Assembly: GCA_020796225.1 (NCBI GenBank)
Contig: CM036756.1
Location: 62,611,644-62,675,643, forward strand
From: Arion vulgaris
Lineage: Eukaryota; Mollusca; Gastropoda; Stylommatophora; Arionidae
Direction of reading: 5' to 3'
Length of the DNA stretch: 64,000 nt
Of the stretch, positions 46,901 through 59,800 are shown in pieces. The stretch's first letter is position 1. Each line of letters starts with the position of its first letter. The position numbers and the translations under genes were made by a program. The notes beneath the pieces are model-generated. The model was not told the DNA's origin. It was given only the letters and a program-made list of their open reading frames with translations, and did no database searches.

Positions 46901-47087
46901 GAAAATTGAAAATCGTGGCATATCCTTTACAGAACTTTGTCATCAACAACAGTAAATGAGTAGTCATTTTCTAGGCACCATTTATACGTTCAGTAGTTTG
47001 CCATTGCTGTCTGAACGGTGATGTCTATTTTTACCGTTTGTTAAAATTCAAGGGAACTAATTTGCTTCCAAACTTGTCCGTTGCGGA
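46901..47087 (-). mobile_element. 5'-truncated SINE-A, 11-bp TSD
   Basis: ATATTAATATT at 46890-46900 and 47088-47098. The tRNA head is missing; the copy ends inside the body, and the tail is at the left. Confidence 0.88.
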
Positions 47088-47099
47088 ATATTAATATTA

Positions 47100-47210
47100 C
47101 CTATGTTATTATGGGTGAACTGGCTAGAGACAGTGAATTTCAGATGCGCTGCAAAGAGAGCAACGTCCTATAAAGGATACGCACCTTGATGATGATGATG
47201 ATGAATAGTA
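47100..47210 (+). repeat. Dispersed repeat H with GAT tail
   Basis: gaatttcagatgcgctgcaa and gcaacgtcctataaaggata match 52495-52585; ends (gat)n. Confidence 0.75.
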
Positions 47211-47542
47211 ATATAATCATCGCATGGCGCCGGCCCCCAAAACAATCATTCAGATATGCCCCATTATATAAGAACTTGGACAGCGCTGATCTAATGTATC
47301 GTTTCATTTAGAATTTCAGTCACGACATTAGTTTGACACATATCGAAAAAAGTGACTATGTATCAGGGTGTCGGCACAAGATGTTTGAGAACCGCTCAGT
47401 ATATTAATTTCAGTTTATAATAAAGCATATATTAATATGTAAACGTAGATAAATATAAAAACTGAAAACAGTTATATCATAATTTTTCTGAAACAAATAA
47501 CAATAAATGCATTACAAATGCATAGAACATCACCTTTAAACT

Positions 47543-47875
47543 TTAAGAGTTTCCAAAAATTGAATGTATTTTTGTTTTAGAATTTATGAAATCCTTGGCG
47601 TTTTTAGCTAGAACATAAAAGTAACGTAGACGATATTGACTGTGAGTGGGAGACTTTATAGTGACAACTGTAGAATTGATAAATTCACTCACTGGGCTAT
47701 TGAAACTCCTCAAGATCGTATCTACTGTGCAGAGCCAGTTATAAAATAATCTTTCGATTTCCTTTATATGGACAATGTAACTCTTATTTCCACTATCAAC
47801 CAGAGTTCCAGCATGTTGTAAATGTAGAATATAGATTGATATACCTGCGTAGTCTTCCTTGAAGAGGGTCACGTT
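47543..47875 (-). CDS. Gene 2 exon 4 (putative helices B-D and stop)
   Basis: The acceptor is cttctcttgtttag|AACGTG, phase 0. It is followed by 110 codons and TAA. The first helix carries FKEDYAGISIYILHLQHA, the second IERLFYNWLCTVDTIL, and the third YRLRYFYVLAKNAKDFI. The minus-strand 3' flank contains ATTTA pentamers within about 130 nt of the stop, a feature often found in cytokine mRNAs, but no clear AATAAA nearby. Confidence 0.75.
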   Translation of the reverse strand, partial: NVTLFKEDYAGISIYILHLQHAGTLVDSGNKSYIVHIKEIERLFYNWLCTVDTILRSFNSPVSEFINSTVVTIKSPTHSQYRLRYFYVLAKNAKDFINSKTKIHSIFGNS

Positions 47876-50800
47876 CTAAACAAGAGAAGACGAAGAAACA
47901 TTGTTATTGCTATAATAATAATAATTCATCTCTAACCGTTATAGGGCCTGCAAGCAGTTTCTCCATACCGCTCTATTCTGGGCAACTCGCTCAATCTCCT
48001 CCATGGAACTGAGACCGATATTTCTTACCTTTCTCAGCAAAGTTTGTTTCAGGGTCTCCTTAGGTCGTCCTCTCTTTCTTGATCCCTCTGCATCCCACTG
48101 CAATGCCTACTTTGATATTCTTTGATCATTTCTTCTCAATGTGTGTTATTAAACATATCTCCATCTTCTCCTTCTAATAACAGTTGTTAGTAGTAAATAT
48201 TAACAATATGAGAGATATAACTGTATATACATTAAGAAACTGAGACATAATCATCCTACCATACCTAGAATTTGGACTGGTATAAATTTACACTATGTGG
48301 TTTCAAAGTTGGCCTATTTCATTTGGGGTGTTTATGAAACAATGTATGTCTTCTCAAGTTCTAAAAAGAGGATAGATGATGAACAATTGTTCTTACTGTT
48401 GAATCCGATCAGTTTTTAAGATGTGTCACATTTTACTAGCTAAATATACTTCGTGCGTGAACTACGGGAAGTTGAATGGGATGTAAGTCACATGCCATTC
48501 ATTTATTTCGTTTGGAAATCTCAAATGTTTTGTACTAAATAAATATAACAAATGAGAAATAAGTTGTTGATCAGCACTTGGAAGAAAACTGCACTGACCT
48601 CTTTGAGTGATACAAACAGATAGTGAAACTTATATAAGAGACAACATTAAATTTATAAATATTATTTCAAGTCAACGAAAGGAATGAAAAAAAGGTATGA
48701 AAGACGGACAGAAAGTAGGAAAGAAGAGAAAGAAGGAATGAAAAAGGGAAAAATGATGAGAAGAAAAGTGTAAAAGAATGAAAGAATAGATAAACAAGGA
48801 ACGGAGGAGGAATGCAGGATGGAAAACGGGAAGGACGGATGAAAAACAGAAAGGAAGGAAAAAAGAAAGGGAAGGAAGTTTATGTCACTAATTTTACGTT
48901 TTTTCTGTACATATAACATCTAAAGTCTGTTGCACCCTGTTCGAGGATTGAGTGTAAAAGTCTGTTCTTGTGAATTTGAAAGCAGAGGTTCTTGGAATTT
49001 TCAGTTGGATGTTTATGTTTTCACTTTTTATTCATCACCAAATATCTTTTCGGGAACAGAAATTTGTCACTCTAGCAACCCTTCGGAATTACTCTCTTGC
49101 TTTCATAGGCCCAAATGTCCCGCCTCTGCAGCTGTTGTGCTCAAGATATCAGTTGCATCCTGAATCCATCCTCTCTTTGGTCTTGCTCTTCTCATCTTTG
49201 CCGGGACTCCTCCTTCCATAATAGTTTACTCCAACAGTTCACGTCTCTTTATATGTTCAAAATGTTTCCATTTTTATTCCTATTTGTAGCATAGACGTTT
49301 TATTTGACTTTGATTATTGACTATATTAGATGTCTTTTGTAATCTGTTCAAGTGATCAATCTTCACTTGACAAGAGGTCAATTTATTTATTTACTTGCCT
49401 ATCAATATGTGTACACTTTTGTTCATATATCTTATATTGGTGTGTTTTATGTATGTGGTCTGATTCGGAATCTGCAGCACTTGTACTGGGAATTCAGTTT
49501 TTGAGCTATCACAGACCAGAACCCTACTCTCGGAAACTCCGACGTCTTGCGGGCAGTGTTAGCGGAAACTCCGATGTCTTGCTGGCAGTGTTAGCGGAAA
49601 CTCCGATGTCTTGCGGGCAGTGTTAGAATGAGTTTTATTACAAGGCAGAAAGACTCCATAACATCCTCTACCGAAGACTAATCATTTCAGCTTTAACAGT
49701 CGTTCATATCCAGCAATGGAATTTGTACATATAGACATCATAGTTAATGACTGTTCAGGTATCCTACAATGACTGAGGCGGTCACCGTGCAAGGGACATG
49801 ATAAGGTATATTACAAGGAATGAGGAGGTCACGGGGCAAGTGCGCCCCCTCCCATGGAAAATGATTTTTGATTTTAAAAAAAACAGTTTTACGTGAATAT
49901 ATTCTTCTCTCTATTTCAGAGTAGTAAACTACCAACTAAAATTTGTTTTCTTTATTTTTTTACCCCACCCTGGACAAAATGTATGGTGACGCCCATACGT
50001 CTGTGAATGAGAAACTGGTCGCAGAAGAAGAAGAAGAGCTATCATAACTTAACTGTAGAAGTATTCTTAAACATGTAATATTCAATTTAGCATGATAATT
50101 TATAATTTAGAAATAAAAAAAATTAAAGATAACAGAGGAGACCGTCAAGGCCAAGAAATACTTACGTTCGACCTGGTCATGGCTGGTTCATCACGCGGTA
50201 AAGGTACACCAGGAACATTGGCCTCGGGCGAATCCCATCTTGTCATGACAGCTTCCACCATGTTTCGTTTCTGTAACAACAAGATTGTGATATTGAATTG
50301 AAACATAACTTGTTTAATATTTGATTTAACAAACACACTTTCTTTAATGTTTCTATCTTATATTTCCACTGTTTCTTCTCGCATCCACTATTTGATTTAC
50401 TACTGTGTCTTAGTGCTAGCGAGCTCCACTCAATATTTGATTTACTACTGTGTCTTAGTGGTAGTGAGCTCCACCCACTATTTGATTTACTACTGTGTCT
50501 TAGTGCTAGCGAGCTCGATCACAATATACAAGCACCTGGTTCAAACTCCGAGTTTTGAAGCAAACTTGTTCCAGTGGATTTTTGCGAAGAGTAAAAATAG
50601 ACCTCCCCGTTCAGAAAGCAACGATAAACTACTGAACGTATATCTGGTGCCTAGAAAATTGACGACCCGTTTACTGTGGTTGATAGCGACGTCCTGTAAA
50701 GGAAATGCCACGATTTTTATTTCATGTTTCTGATAAGAGATCTGTGGACGATTATTATTACTTCGTTACAATAGCGTCTGCAATCGGTTCTATTGTTTAT

Positions 50801-53800
50801 AGATGGTGCTTGTGATGAACACACTAAACTGGTGAGAGTTTGCCAGGGACATCAGCAACTGGAAACTGGCTCTCAACACAGGTCTGAGAACTGGTGATTA
50901 ATGACTAAAGTCAGTACGCAGTCGCAGCTGTAAGCATGCCAGGAGAAAGCAACAACTATTACAAAATCCCTCCCATGAGCTATGCATGTATTCTTTCTCG
51001 GGACTAGCACGATGCCTTCAATCATGTACACATTTTTAAAAATAATGAGACCTCTGTGGAAGCTGAAGTCAATACTAAGTAGCCGTCTTTCCTATTTGGT
51101 TACTATAATAGTATTGCTGTAAAAACTCAATAAAATATGTAAAACTATGTAGTTTTAAAACTAAATTACGAATTGTCAATTGCACATTATTGTATCAATC
51201 CAAACATATGCCAGCGAATGTTGGAAAGTGACTAAAGATAGAAAAAAATAAGTTGAAGAATGCGTTTGAAAATAGACATCTGCGAAAAATAATGTGCAGA
51301 ATAAAATGAGACGAATTCTAGATAAGTGATGAAATCAGAGAAATGTCTGGTCAACCGATAGTAACATATGTTATTTTAAAAAAGAGATGATGGAGATACG
51401 TTGGACATATTCTGAGAAGAAATTATAAAAGAATCACAAAACAGGGATTGAAGTGGCAGACAAATGGTTAAAGAAAGAAGGGACGCTATTAAGAAACCCC
51501 GAAACGAACTTTACTGAGAGAGATGAGAAATATCAGATTCAATTTGATAGAAAATATTCTTCTTCTTTCTCTCGTTCGCCCGCTGTTAATTCAGGCGGAA
51601 AGTCATGACGTCTGGTATTGCGCCTCTGACTGATTTTGCGTGGACCTATATTACCCTTTTACAGGCATCCCTCAACCATATGGACAGCTCTCAGACTTCA
51701 GAGGTACTTGAAGCTTAGATCCTTCAAGAGTGATCGTTGCAGGAGATATGTTGTCCTTTTAACTCTTTCTTAGACAGAGTTAGTTAGTGAAGGCAGAACG
51801 GATGACTTCTCTATCGGCTTTCCTGCCTTTGGTGAGGTCGTTCCGTACGCATCATAAGATACACACTCTTTAATGATATGTTAGTGCCGTATATTTGGGC
51901 TTAGATCTACGCCAAAGAGCATTAGGTACTCTGCGCTGACTGGGTGAGAGCGCTCCGGTAAAGACCAAAGCGATCTCGACCCTTTTGGGCTAGTAACGGG
52001 AACTGTCACCTTTCTTATATTCATTGCTCTTTTATGATCATTTTTGGGCTTTTTTATCTTGGCCAAAGAGTATGTCTACAATATGCGCTCTTTCTGACTA
52101 TATGAGATCCTTCCATAGAAGATATTGAACAAGTTTCCCAGGATGTCTGGAGCAAATGCTAACTATGTCAAATAGAATTGTACGTGAGAAATACAAAAAT
52201 GGATGTTAAACTTAAACATAACCTGAACTTACAATCAACGCTTTCAATGATTCACTTTGGTCAACTGCTGCCCTCGCTGCGACTATGATATTTTTCATAT
52301 GATTACTTGTATTTTCAAATGTTGAATCTCCACTGCTTGAAGGGTCAATTTTGCAAGGGTTCTGTATTGTGGGAATCCTGATGACTGATCCATGCAAGAC
52401 TGTTGATAGTGTTATGCACATCAACACAGCGTTGATAAACTCTGGGGGAGAATTGTTTATATTACATGATTAAATATAAATATACAACGATGAAATAGTG
52501 GGTGAAATGACTAGAGACAGAGTGAATTTCAGATGCGCTGCACTGAGAGCAACGTCCTATAAAGGATACGCACCTTGATGATGAGACAACGATAGAGAGA
52601 GAAATGATGGTGTATGGGAGAAATTAGGTCACACTATTTCTAGATCATTGCCTGGTTGTAGTTTTAGTGAATGGGGAATACGCCCAAGGTAAATATAACT
52701 GTAATAATGTGGTTCTCAATAAGTAGTTTCTAGTGCAACACTTTTCAAAAGGTGCGAGATTTATTGATGTCATGTGTACTTTGAGAAACATCTGCAGGTC
52801 TAAAATACACATTTGAGAACCACTGTTGCCGGCGACGTTGTGACCTTTCACCGTGGGAACAACACCCACCATTCAGAAAGTTATAGTGACTTCGACTTCC
52901 TGATGTATATCAAGGACACGCTCTGCTCTATACGGACACTGCCTTCGAACTCGAAATTAACCTCGAATAGTAGTTCAGAATGTATTTTATAATTCTAAGA
53001 AACAAAGTACACGTGACTTAAAAAAACACATCAAATTGTAAATCTAATGTTGGCTACAAATATTCTTATTATAGCAACATGTATCTGTTCTCGTGATGAA
53101 CTTGTATTAGTTACTTATTAACATAACTGATTTTACATCACTTCTAGAAGACCAATAGGTGCACAGTCTTACTTGGCATGTGACTAAAGGTAAAGTCGTA
53201 ATACGTATTTAGTAAATGAATTTATTGTGTCCAATATTTCTGAAGACAAGAATAACAATAAAATAAAAAGATAATTTATTTCAGCTGTACAGTTAGTACA
53301 ACTATCACCTCTGAAGTTGGAAAAGGCTCGCCTTAATGGCGAGGGACACTAATAAGGAAAGCAAGCCTTCACGTAAAAATCAGTAAGAAGCGGCGTAGCA
53401 GTTGACCTTACTGCACCTGAATTCATAACAAGAAAAAGAAGTAGAACTATCAATTTGTTTATGTACAAATAAATATTCTAGATTGCGAAGATAATGAAAA
53501 TAGAAACTATATAAGTAAAACTATGTTAATTGTTTCGTATGTATTATATTAACTTTTGTTTTATTAAAGTGCTAACTGGTTGCTCTACGCTGCCAAAATG
53601 TTTGTGTTTTACCTTGAAAATGAGACTGCATATTTGCTGGTTCAGAATATAATATGCTGTAGAAATGTATAGTGTTTCAAATCTCGAATGTAATCTTTTA
53701 CAGCTGCTTCCAAATTTCTTCTTTGATATACTGATCAAATTCAGTCTGCTACCAACATTTTATATGATTTTCAATAGTTTATTTTAAGTAACATTTTCAC

Positions 53801-56800
53801 AGGTTAGTCCCAGTTACATTGTCCTGATTAATAAGAAACAGGATTTATTACAGAATTTTGACGTGATGAAAGTTTGAAATCTGGGGATTCCCTTTACAAC
53901 TCTACCATCCTTAACAATCGGTTTTCACATATCATTTTATGAACGAAAGTTGTCCATGCATTGTTTATCATATACACATACGGACGCGCACACAAAAATG
54001 TGTCAACATATACAAGAAGTCATAAAAGATCAACGGAACGAAGTAAGCAATCTTGTGATAATTAAAGAAACATATACATAAGGACACACATAAAAAGGAA
54101 ACTATAGATACAAAGCAAAAGGCCGGTCACGCAAGCGGGGAACCTCAGAGATAACAGAAGCGATGAAAGACACTATTTATGAAGCAGGCACACAAGTCGT
54201 CTTTCATCATTCTTTCTTCTCCTCATTATTCCCATCCCCCACCTTCCCTGAAAAATTTCTGTCCACGCCCATGTTAGCATAGAGAAACGGATAACTAGAA
54301 ACAAATCATTTCACAGTAAACAGGGTTGGTGATTTCGCCAGGAACAATAAAGAGATGCCGTTCATGAAACTGAAAGTTTCGGTGTAATATATATTTCAGA
54401 TACTTATCCTTTTTCAAAATAAATTTATTAACATATTTGTTTCGATTTCTTTAGTTAGTTGAGCGGGTCCCCTTCCCTCCTTTCTTCCCCAATCTCCTTA
54501 TTTTTCTTTCTTTATCTCGTTGTATTCGTTGTTTCGATAAGTTGGTGTCACCATTATTTAAGTCGTGTCACATCTTTTACAAATCAATGATTTTTTGTTC
54601 TTAAACTGAACTACTATCAGTCAATTGTTGATTGTTCAACAGTTTTTTTTTACAGCATGAGCATGATAATTTTTTTAGCATGAGTGTTAGCATGATTATG
54701 TGTATGAGTATGTATAGTATGAGTATGTGTCTGTGTATGTGTATGAGTATTTTTACTGCAAGAGTATGAGAAACTCCGGATTTTAACACGATCCCAGACG
54801 CATTGAACATGGATAAGTCTGGGAGGGAACACAATCAAACTGAGTATATTTTGGTCTCCAAAAGAAACGGTTTACTTGCTTGTTTATTTACTTACTTATT
54901 CCTCTCTGCTCCGCGAGGAACGTAGAGCCTCAACAGTTGCTGTCCCCTTTTCCCGGTCTCTGACTGTTTTCCTTACGCTTCAGGATAGTCAACATATTTA
55001 GTTCCCCATGAAACTTGGTTCCGGCTCTATTTTGACGCCTTTCGTTTCATGTATTTCTCTTAAGTCCTTGTCTCGTAACTCGTGACTATGTATTCGTAGA
55101 TGTGCCGACCATCGTCATTTTCTCATCTTAACCTAGTTCATCATGGGTTCCCTGTCTATTCTTATCCACAGGTCAAAGGGTTAGCAGACGTAAAAAGACA
55201 TGTGGCATACTGCAACAGTGACCAGAGTATAATTGAGAAATTGAGAATAAAGGAGAAAAGTAAAGAAAGCTTCACATAGTATATCAAAATTACAAAACAT
55301 TGACGAACAGTTATAACTACTAAAGAAATCAATACATCAGGCATCATTTAAATTATCATAACGATGGTACTAACATATGGATGTGAGTCATGGACAATAA
55401 ATAAGAAAACAGCAAAATCTCTGGATGCCACAAAAATGTGGTTATACAAGAGAACGTTAAGAATGTCATGTACTGCTAAAATAACTAATGTTGATATAAT
55501 TGAGACAGATCAAAAAACAGATTTTCCGATCCAAAACTTGAGCTTTCAGCTCTTCAGATCTGTGCCATGGACATCGTAACCTTCGGTTGGTGCACGAACA
55601 CGTAAATCTGAGGAACCTTGCTTTTCTGCCATCCGCAGAATTGAACCCGCACTCACAGAGGGCTAGTCACCCGTAGTCCAACGCACTACGAACACTCTGG
55701 CAGGCAAGCTCAAAGAACAGATAAAAACCATCTGCACTATAAAACAGAGATAATCTTAATTTTTGTGCGTGTAATGGGAAAGAAAACAGAGGTAAGAAAT
55801 ATTTATAAGAAACAGGAAATAATAATAATAATAATCTCTACGACCGTTATACAGTTACATAGGACTGCGTGAATATTCTCCATACCGCTCTATCCTGTCA
55901 ACTCGCTCAATCTCCTCATGGAACTGAACGATATTTGCCTCTTCAGAAAAAGTTTTTCAGGGTCTCCTATGGGTCGAACCTCTTTCTTGAACCCTTTGAT
56001 AACTTCATGCCTGCTTGAAAAGTCGCTAATCATTTCTTCAAAGTGTGGCCCAACATAATCTATTTTCTTCTTAAACAGTTGTCACATGGTTGACCAGACA
56101 TGTCTCTGATTTCATCACTTCTCCTGAATTCTTTCCATTTTATATTCATTTTTTTTCGCAATCTATTTTCAAATGCATTCAATTTGCTTTCGATATCTTT
56201 AGTCATTTTCCAACTCTGTGGCATATGTTAGGATTGATACAACATTTGAATTGAAAATTCGTAATTTAGTTTTAATGCTATATAACTTGCAGTTCCATAT
56301 TTTATTTACACTGTTAAAAGCTGATGTTGCCTTGCCAATTCGTATCATAATTTCTTTTTTAACATTTTCTGTGCTATCATACTGCTACCTAAATAGGTGA
56401 ACTGCTCTGCTATTTTTATCATTTTAGATTCCAGTGTGATATCTGCATTACTTGCCATATGTGTTTTCATTATATTTGTTTTTCATAGCTTATCTGCAGT
56501 CCAACTTTTGATGCTATAAACAGGAAATACCACAATGCAATATTAAACTGAACAACACAACACTAAAACAAGTTCATCGATTCGAACATCTGTGAACATT
56601 CATAATATCAGGTGGAAGATGTACAACAGAGATAAGGAGTAGAATAGCTCTAGCGAAAACAGCTTTTTATTCAAAGGAAAAATATATTGTGCTGGAATTG
56701 TGTGGAAAAGAATACTCCGGTGTTAGATTGAACCAAATTTTATATATAACAGGGAATCATGGATACCGAACAAACAATCAATAAAATCGCTAGAAGCCAC

Positions 56801-59800
56801 AAAGTTCTGGGTTTACTGAAGAATGATGGAAAACCCATAGGCAGCGAAAAAATCAAATGATGATATTGTCAAAAAGGCATGAACACAACGAATCCTGATC
56901 AAATGAATAAGAATTGTATAAATCACAGGTTCTTTGACACATAAATGGGAAAATGAGATTGAGAATATTTGTGGCAACGGTAAAATGCAGGGAATGAGAG
57001 ATTGTGAAGGAGAGTGAGACGATGTTGTATGGTCTGATATTGTGGTTTGACAAGAGATTGCCGTCGATCTACGCCGACAGACATGGCACTTGATTGATGA
57101 TGAAAAGTGAGACGATGTTGTATGGTCGATATTGTGGTTTGAAAATGATTGCTGTCAGACAAAGAATGACAATGATTGATTCGAAAGGCGTCGGACGATG
57201 TTGTATGGTCTGATATTGTGGTTCATAGAGATTGCCGTGATCTACGCCGACAGACATGGCGCTTGATTGTGAGCGAAGTGAGACGATCTAAATGAATCGC
57301 GTATTGCGGTTTGCTCGATGCCGTCGATTACGTGATCTAGCATGATTCAGGAAAAGCAGAGGAGACGATGATTATGGTAGATATTGAGATGTCCAAGAGA
57401 TTGCCGTCATCGAGCCGGAAGACAGGTACTTGACTTGGAAAGGCAGAGTGAACGATGTAGTATGGTCTGATATTGGTCAGACAAGAGATTGCCGTCATCA
57501 CGCCGACAGACATTATAACATGAAAGGAATGAACCCGAAACGTGTCAGAGCGATATTGTGGTTCATCAGATGAACCGTATCTGCCGACAGTTTCATGGCC
57601 AAGCGCTTGATGATGCAAGAGTCGTTTGTAGGTCTGATATTGTGGTTCGACAAAGATTGCCAGTCGACAACTGCCGAAACATGGGATGATTGTGAAAGCA
57701 TGACTGGCCATTGCATGGTCTGATATTGTGGTTCATTAAGAGATTGCGTCGATCTGCAGCCAAATACCTGTAAGCTTATCAAAAGGAGGTGAGACGAATT
57801 TATATAGTCTGATATTGGGTTTGACAGAGATTTCGTAACCTACGGTAGATTTAATGGCATGATTGTAAAGGCAGAGTGAGACGATGTTGTATGGTTCTGA
57901 TATTGTGTTTGATCAAAGATTGCCTGTCTACTGCAGAACGTTGCTGATTTGATAGTAGCAGTGAGAGATCGTGTTGTATGCTGTATTTGTGGTTGAAGAG
58001 ATTGCCGTCGATACGCCGAATGACAGACTGATTGGAAAGGCAGAGTGAGACGAAATTTTCAGGTTTCTGATATTGTCGGATTTATTATTTCAACACTTAG
58101 CAGGCGCAGACTGTAACATTAATTGGAGAGTTGACGAATTGAACATGGGATATGTGGTTTGACAAAGATCACTGTCAAGCAGCCGAAGTTACGGTACTTG
58201 ATGACGATGAAAAACGGTTTGTCTAAAATGGTCTGAATATAGTTTTAAGACATTGCCGTCGATCTACCCGACAGACATGGCACGATTTTACAAGTTTCAG
58301 ATAATTGTGTACTGGTTATATTGGGTTGAAAAGAAGATGCGTCTAATCTGAAAAGTTAGGTTTAATTAGAGGTAGAGTGAGATTCGATTCTTTGTTCGAA
58401 TGGTAATTGACAGAGATTGCCGTCGATCTACGCCGACAGACGTGGCCATTGAATTGTGAAAAGTAGTGAGATGATGTTGACTGGTCTGATAGTGGTTTGA
58501 CGAAAGAGTTTCACGTCTCACGCCGACATGACGTGCACTGATTGAAGCATGAGTTCAACCTGTGATGGTCTTATTGTGGTTCGACATAGATTTTGATTCT
58601 ATCGACGAAGCTGGCATTTTGCTTTCAAAGGCGAGAGACGATGCTGTATGGTCTGATATTGTGTTCCGCCTCCAATCCACATCTAGACCGATGCAGTATA
58701 TGGTCATCTCTGATTTGCAGAGGTTAATCAACAGAAACGTGAGGTCTGATATTCTTCGACAAAGATTGCTCGCCGCCGCTTTCAGACCTGGCCTTGATGG
58801 AAAGAGAGTGAGACTGTTGTAAGGTCTTGATATTCGACAATAGAGAATTGCCGTCATCTACGCCGAACAGACATGCGACTGTTTTAAGTGAAGAGGAGAG
58901 GAATAGTTACCATTTTGATATTGTGGTTCGAACAGAGATTGCGTCGATCAAGTCCGACAGACATAAAGCGTATGAAAGTGAGTTGAGAGAATGATGTACA
59001 TGGTCTATAATATTGCTTAAGAAAGATGCGATTACTAGAGAATTGATTGTCTGATTGACTATGAAATGCAGTTTAAATCAAACAAGTTTACAGCAAAATC
59101 AAAGAGGTAGAACAAAGAATGACAAATGCTGGATACTATGGATTCACCATGGTCTCGGACATTGAAGAGTCATCAACATCCGAATTAATAGGTTTGAACC
59201 AGTGAACATATAGATTTTGCGTTAGAACCGCAATATATGTGTACTCAAGTCAATCGCTGAGAACGATTATCTCTGCTAACACCAGTGTTTTCTACAATTG
59301 AGTTTCTTCCGTCTAAGTAACATACAGGAAAAGCAGATCATAAAAACAATAAATAAAGAAGAAATGTGCCTGAATAGATGGGTCATCGGAGACACGGAAA
59401 GACAGGTTTACAGACACATGGACATTCCAATGACAACATCAACCACTTTACAGAGAGAGATCAGAGCACTATTTTTCGACTCCAAACCCAACACATACCA
59501 TTTAATAACCACATGAACAGAATTCAACCCAAACACACTTCAGAGTACAAACTGTGAGCACGTCCTCATGGGTCATGAAACCGTTCACTGTCACCTTTTC
59601 ATGTGCCAAGCGCTGGATGATGTCAAGAAGGTCCCTCTTCCTGCAAGGCCAGATAAATGAAACACATTATACAGAACAAAGAAACAACGTGCAAAAACAC
59701 GCAGATACACCTACATAGCACTGGGCCAACTGACAAGAGTCCAAGTGCCGCTAGATCATTGACGAATATGAAAGCGTTATCTTGCAGTCCAAATACCTGT

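Larger units (their letters stand above)
46635..47288. mobile_element. Non-autonomous hAT element carrying two nested repeats
   Basis: Termini CAGCGTTGTCCAA and, inverted, CAGCGCTGTCCAA. Flanks ATCTAATT and ATCTAATG (7 of 8). It contains a SINE-A at 46901-47087 and repeat H at 47100-47210. It lies just downstream of gene 2. Confidence 0.88.

Noticed and set aside
53544..53738. Additional exon upstream of gene 2 exon 2
   Set aside because: The frame has a possible acceptor and a GTAAAA donor, but its phase does not fit between exon 1 (phase 1) and exon 2, and gene 1 has no counterpart.
58562..58822. 86-aa ORF as a real gene
   Set aside because: Most of it (DDAVWSDIVFR, then RSDILRQRL) is the translated satellite unit of the surrounding array.
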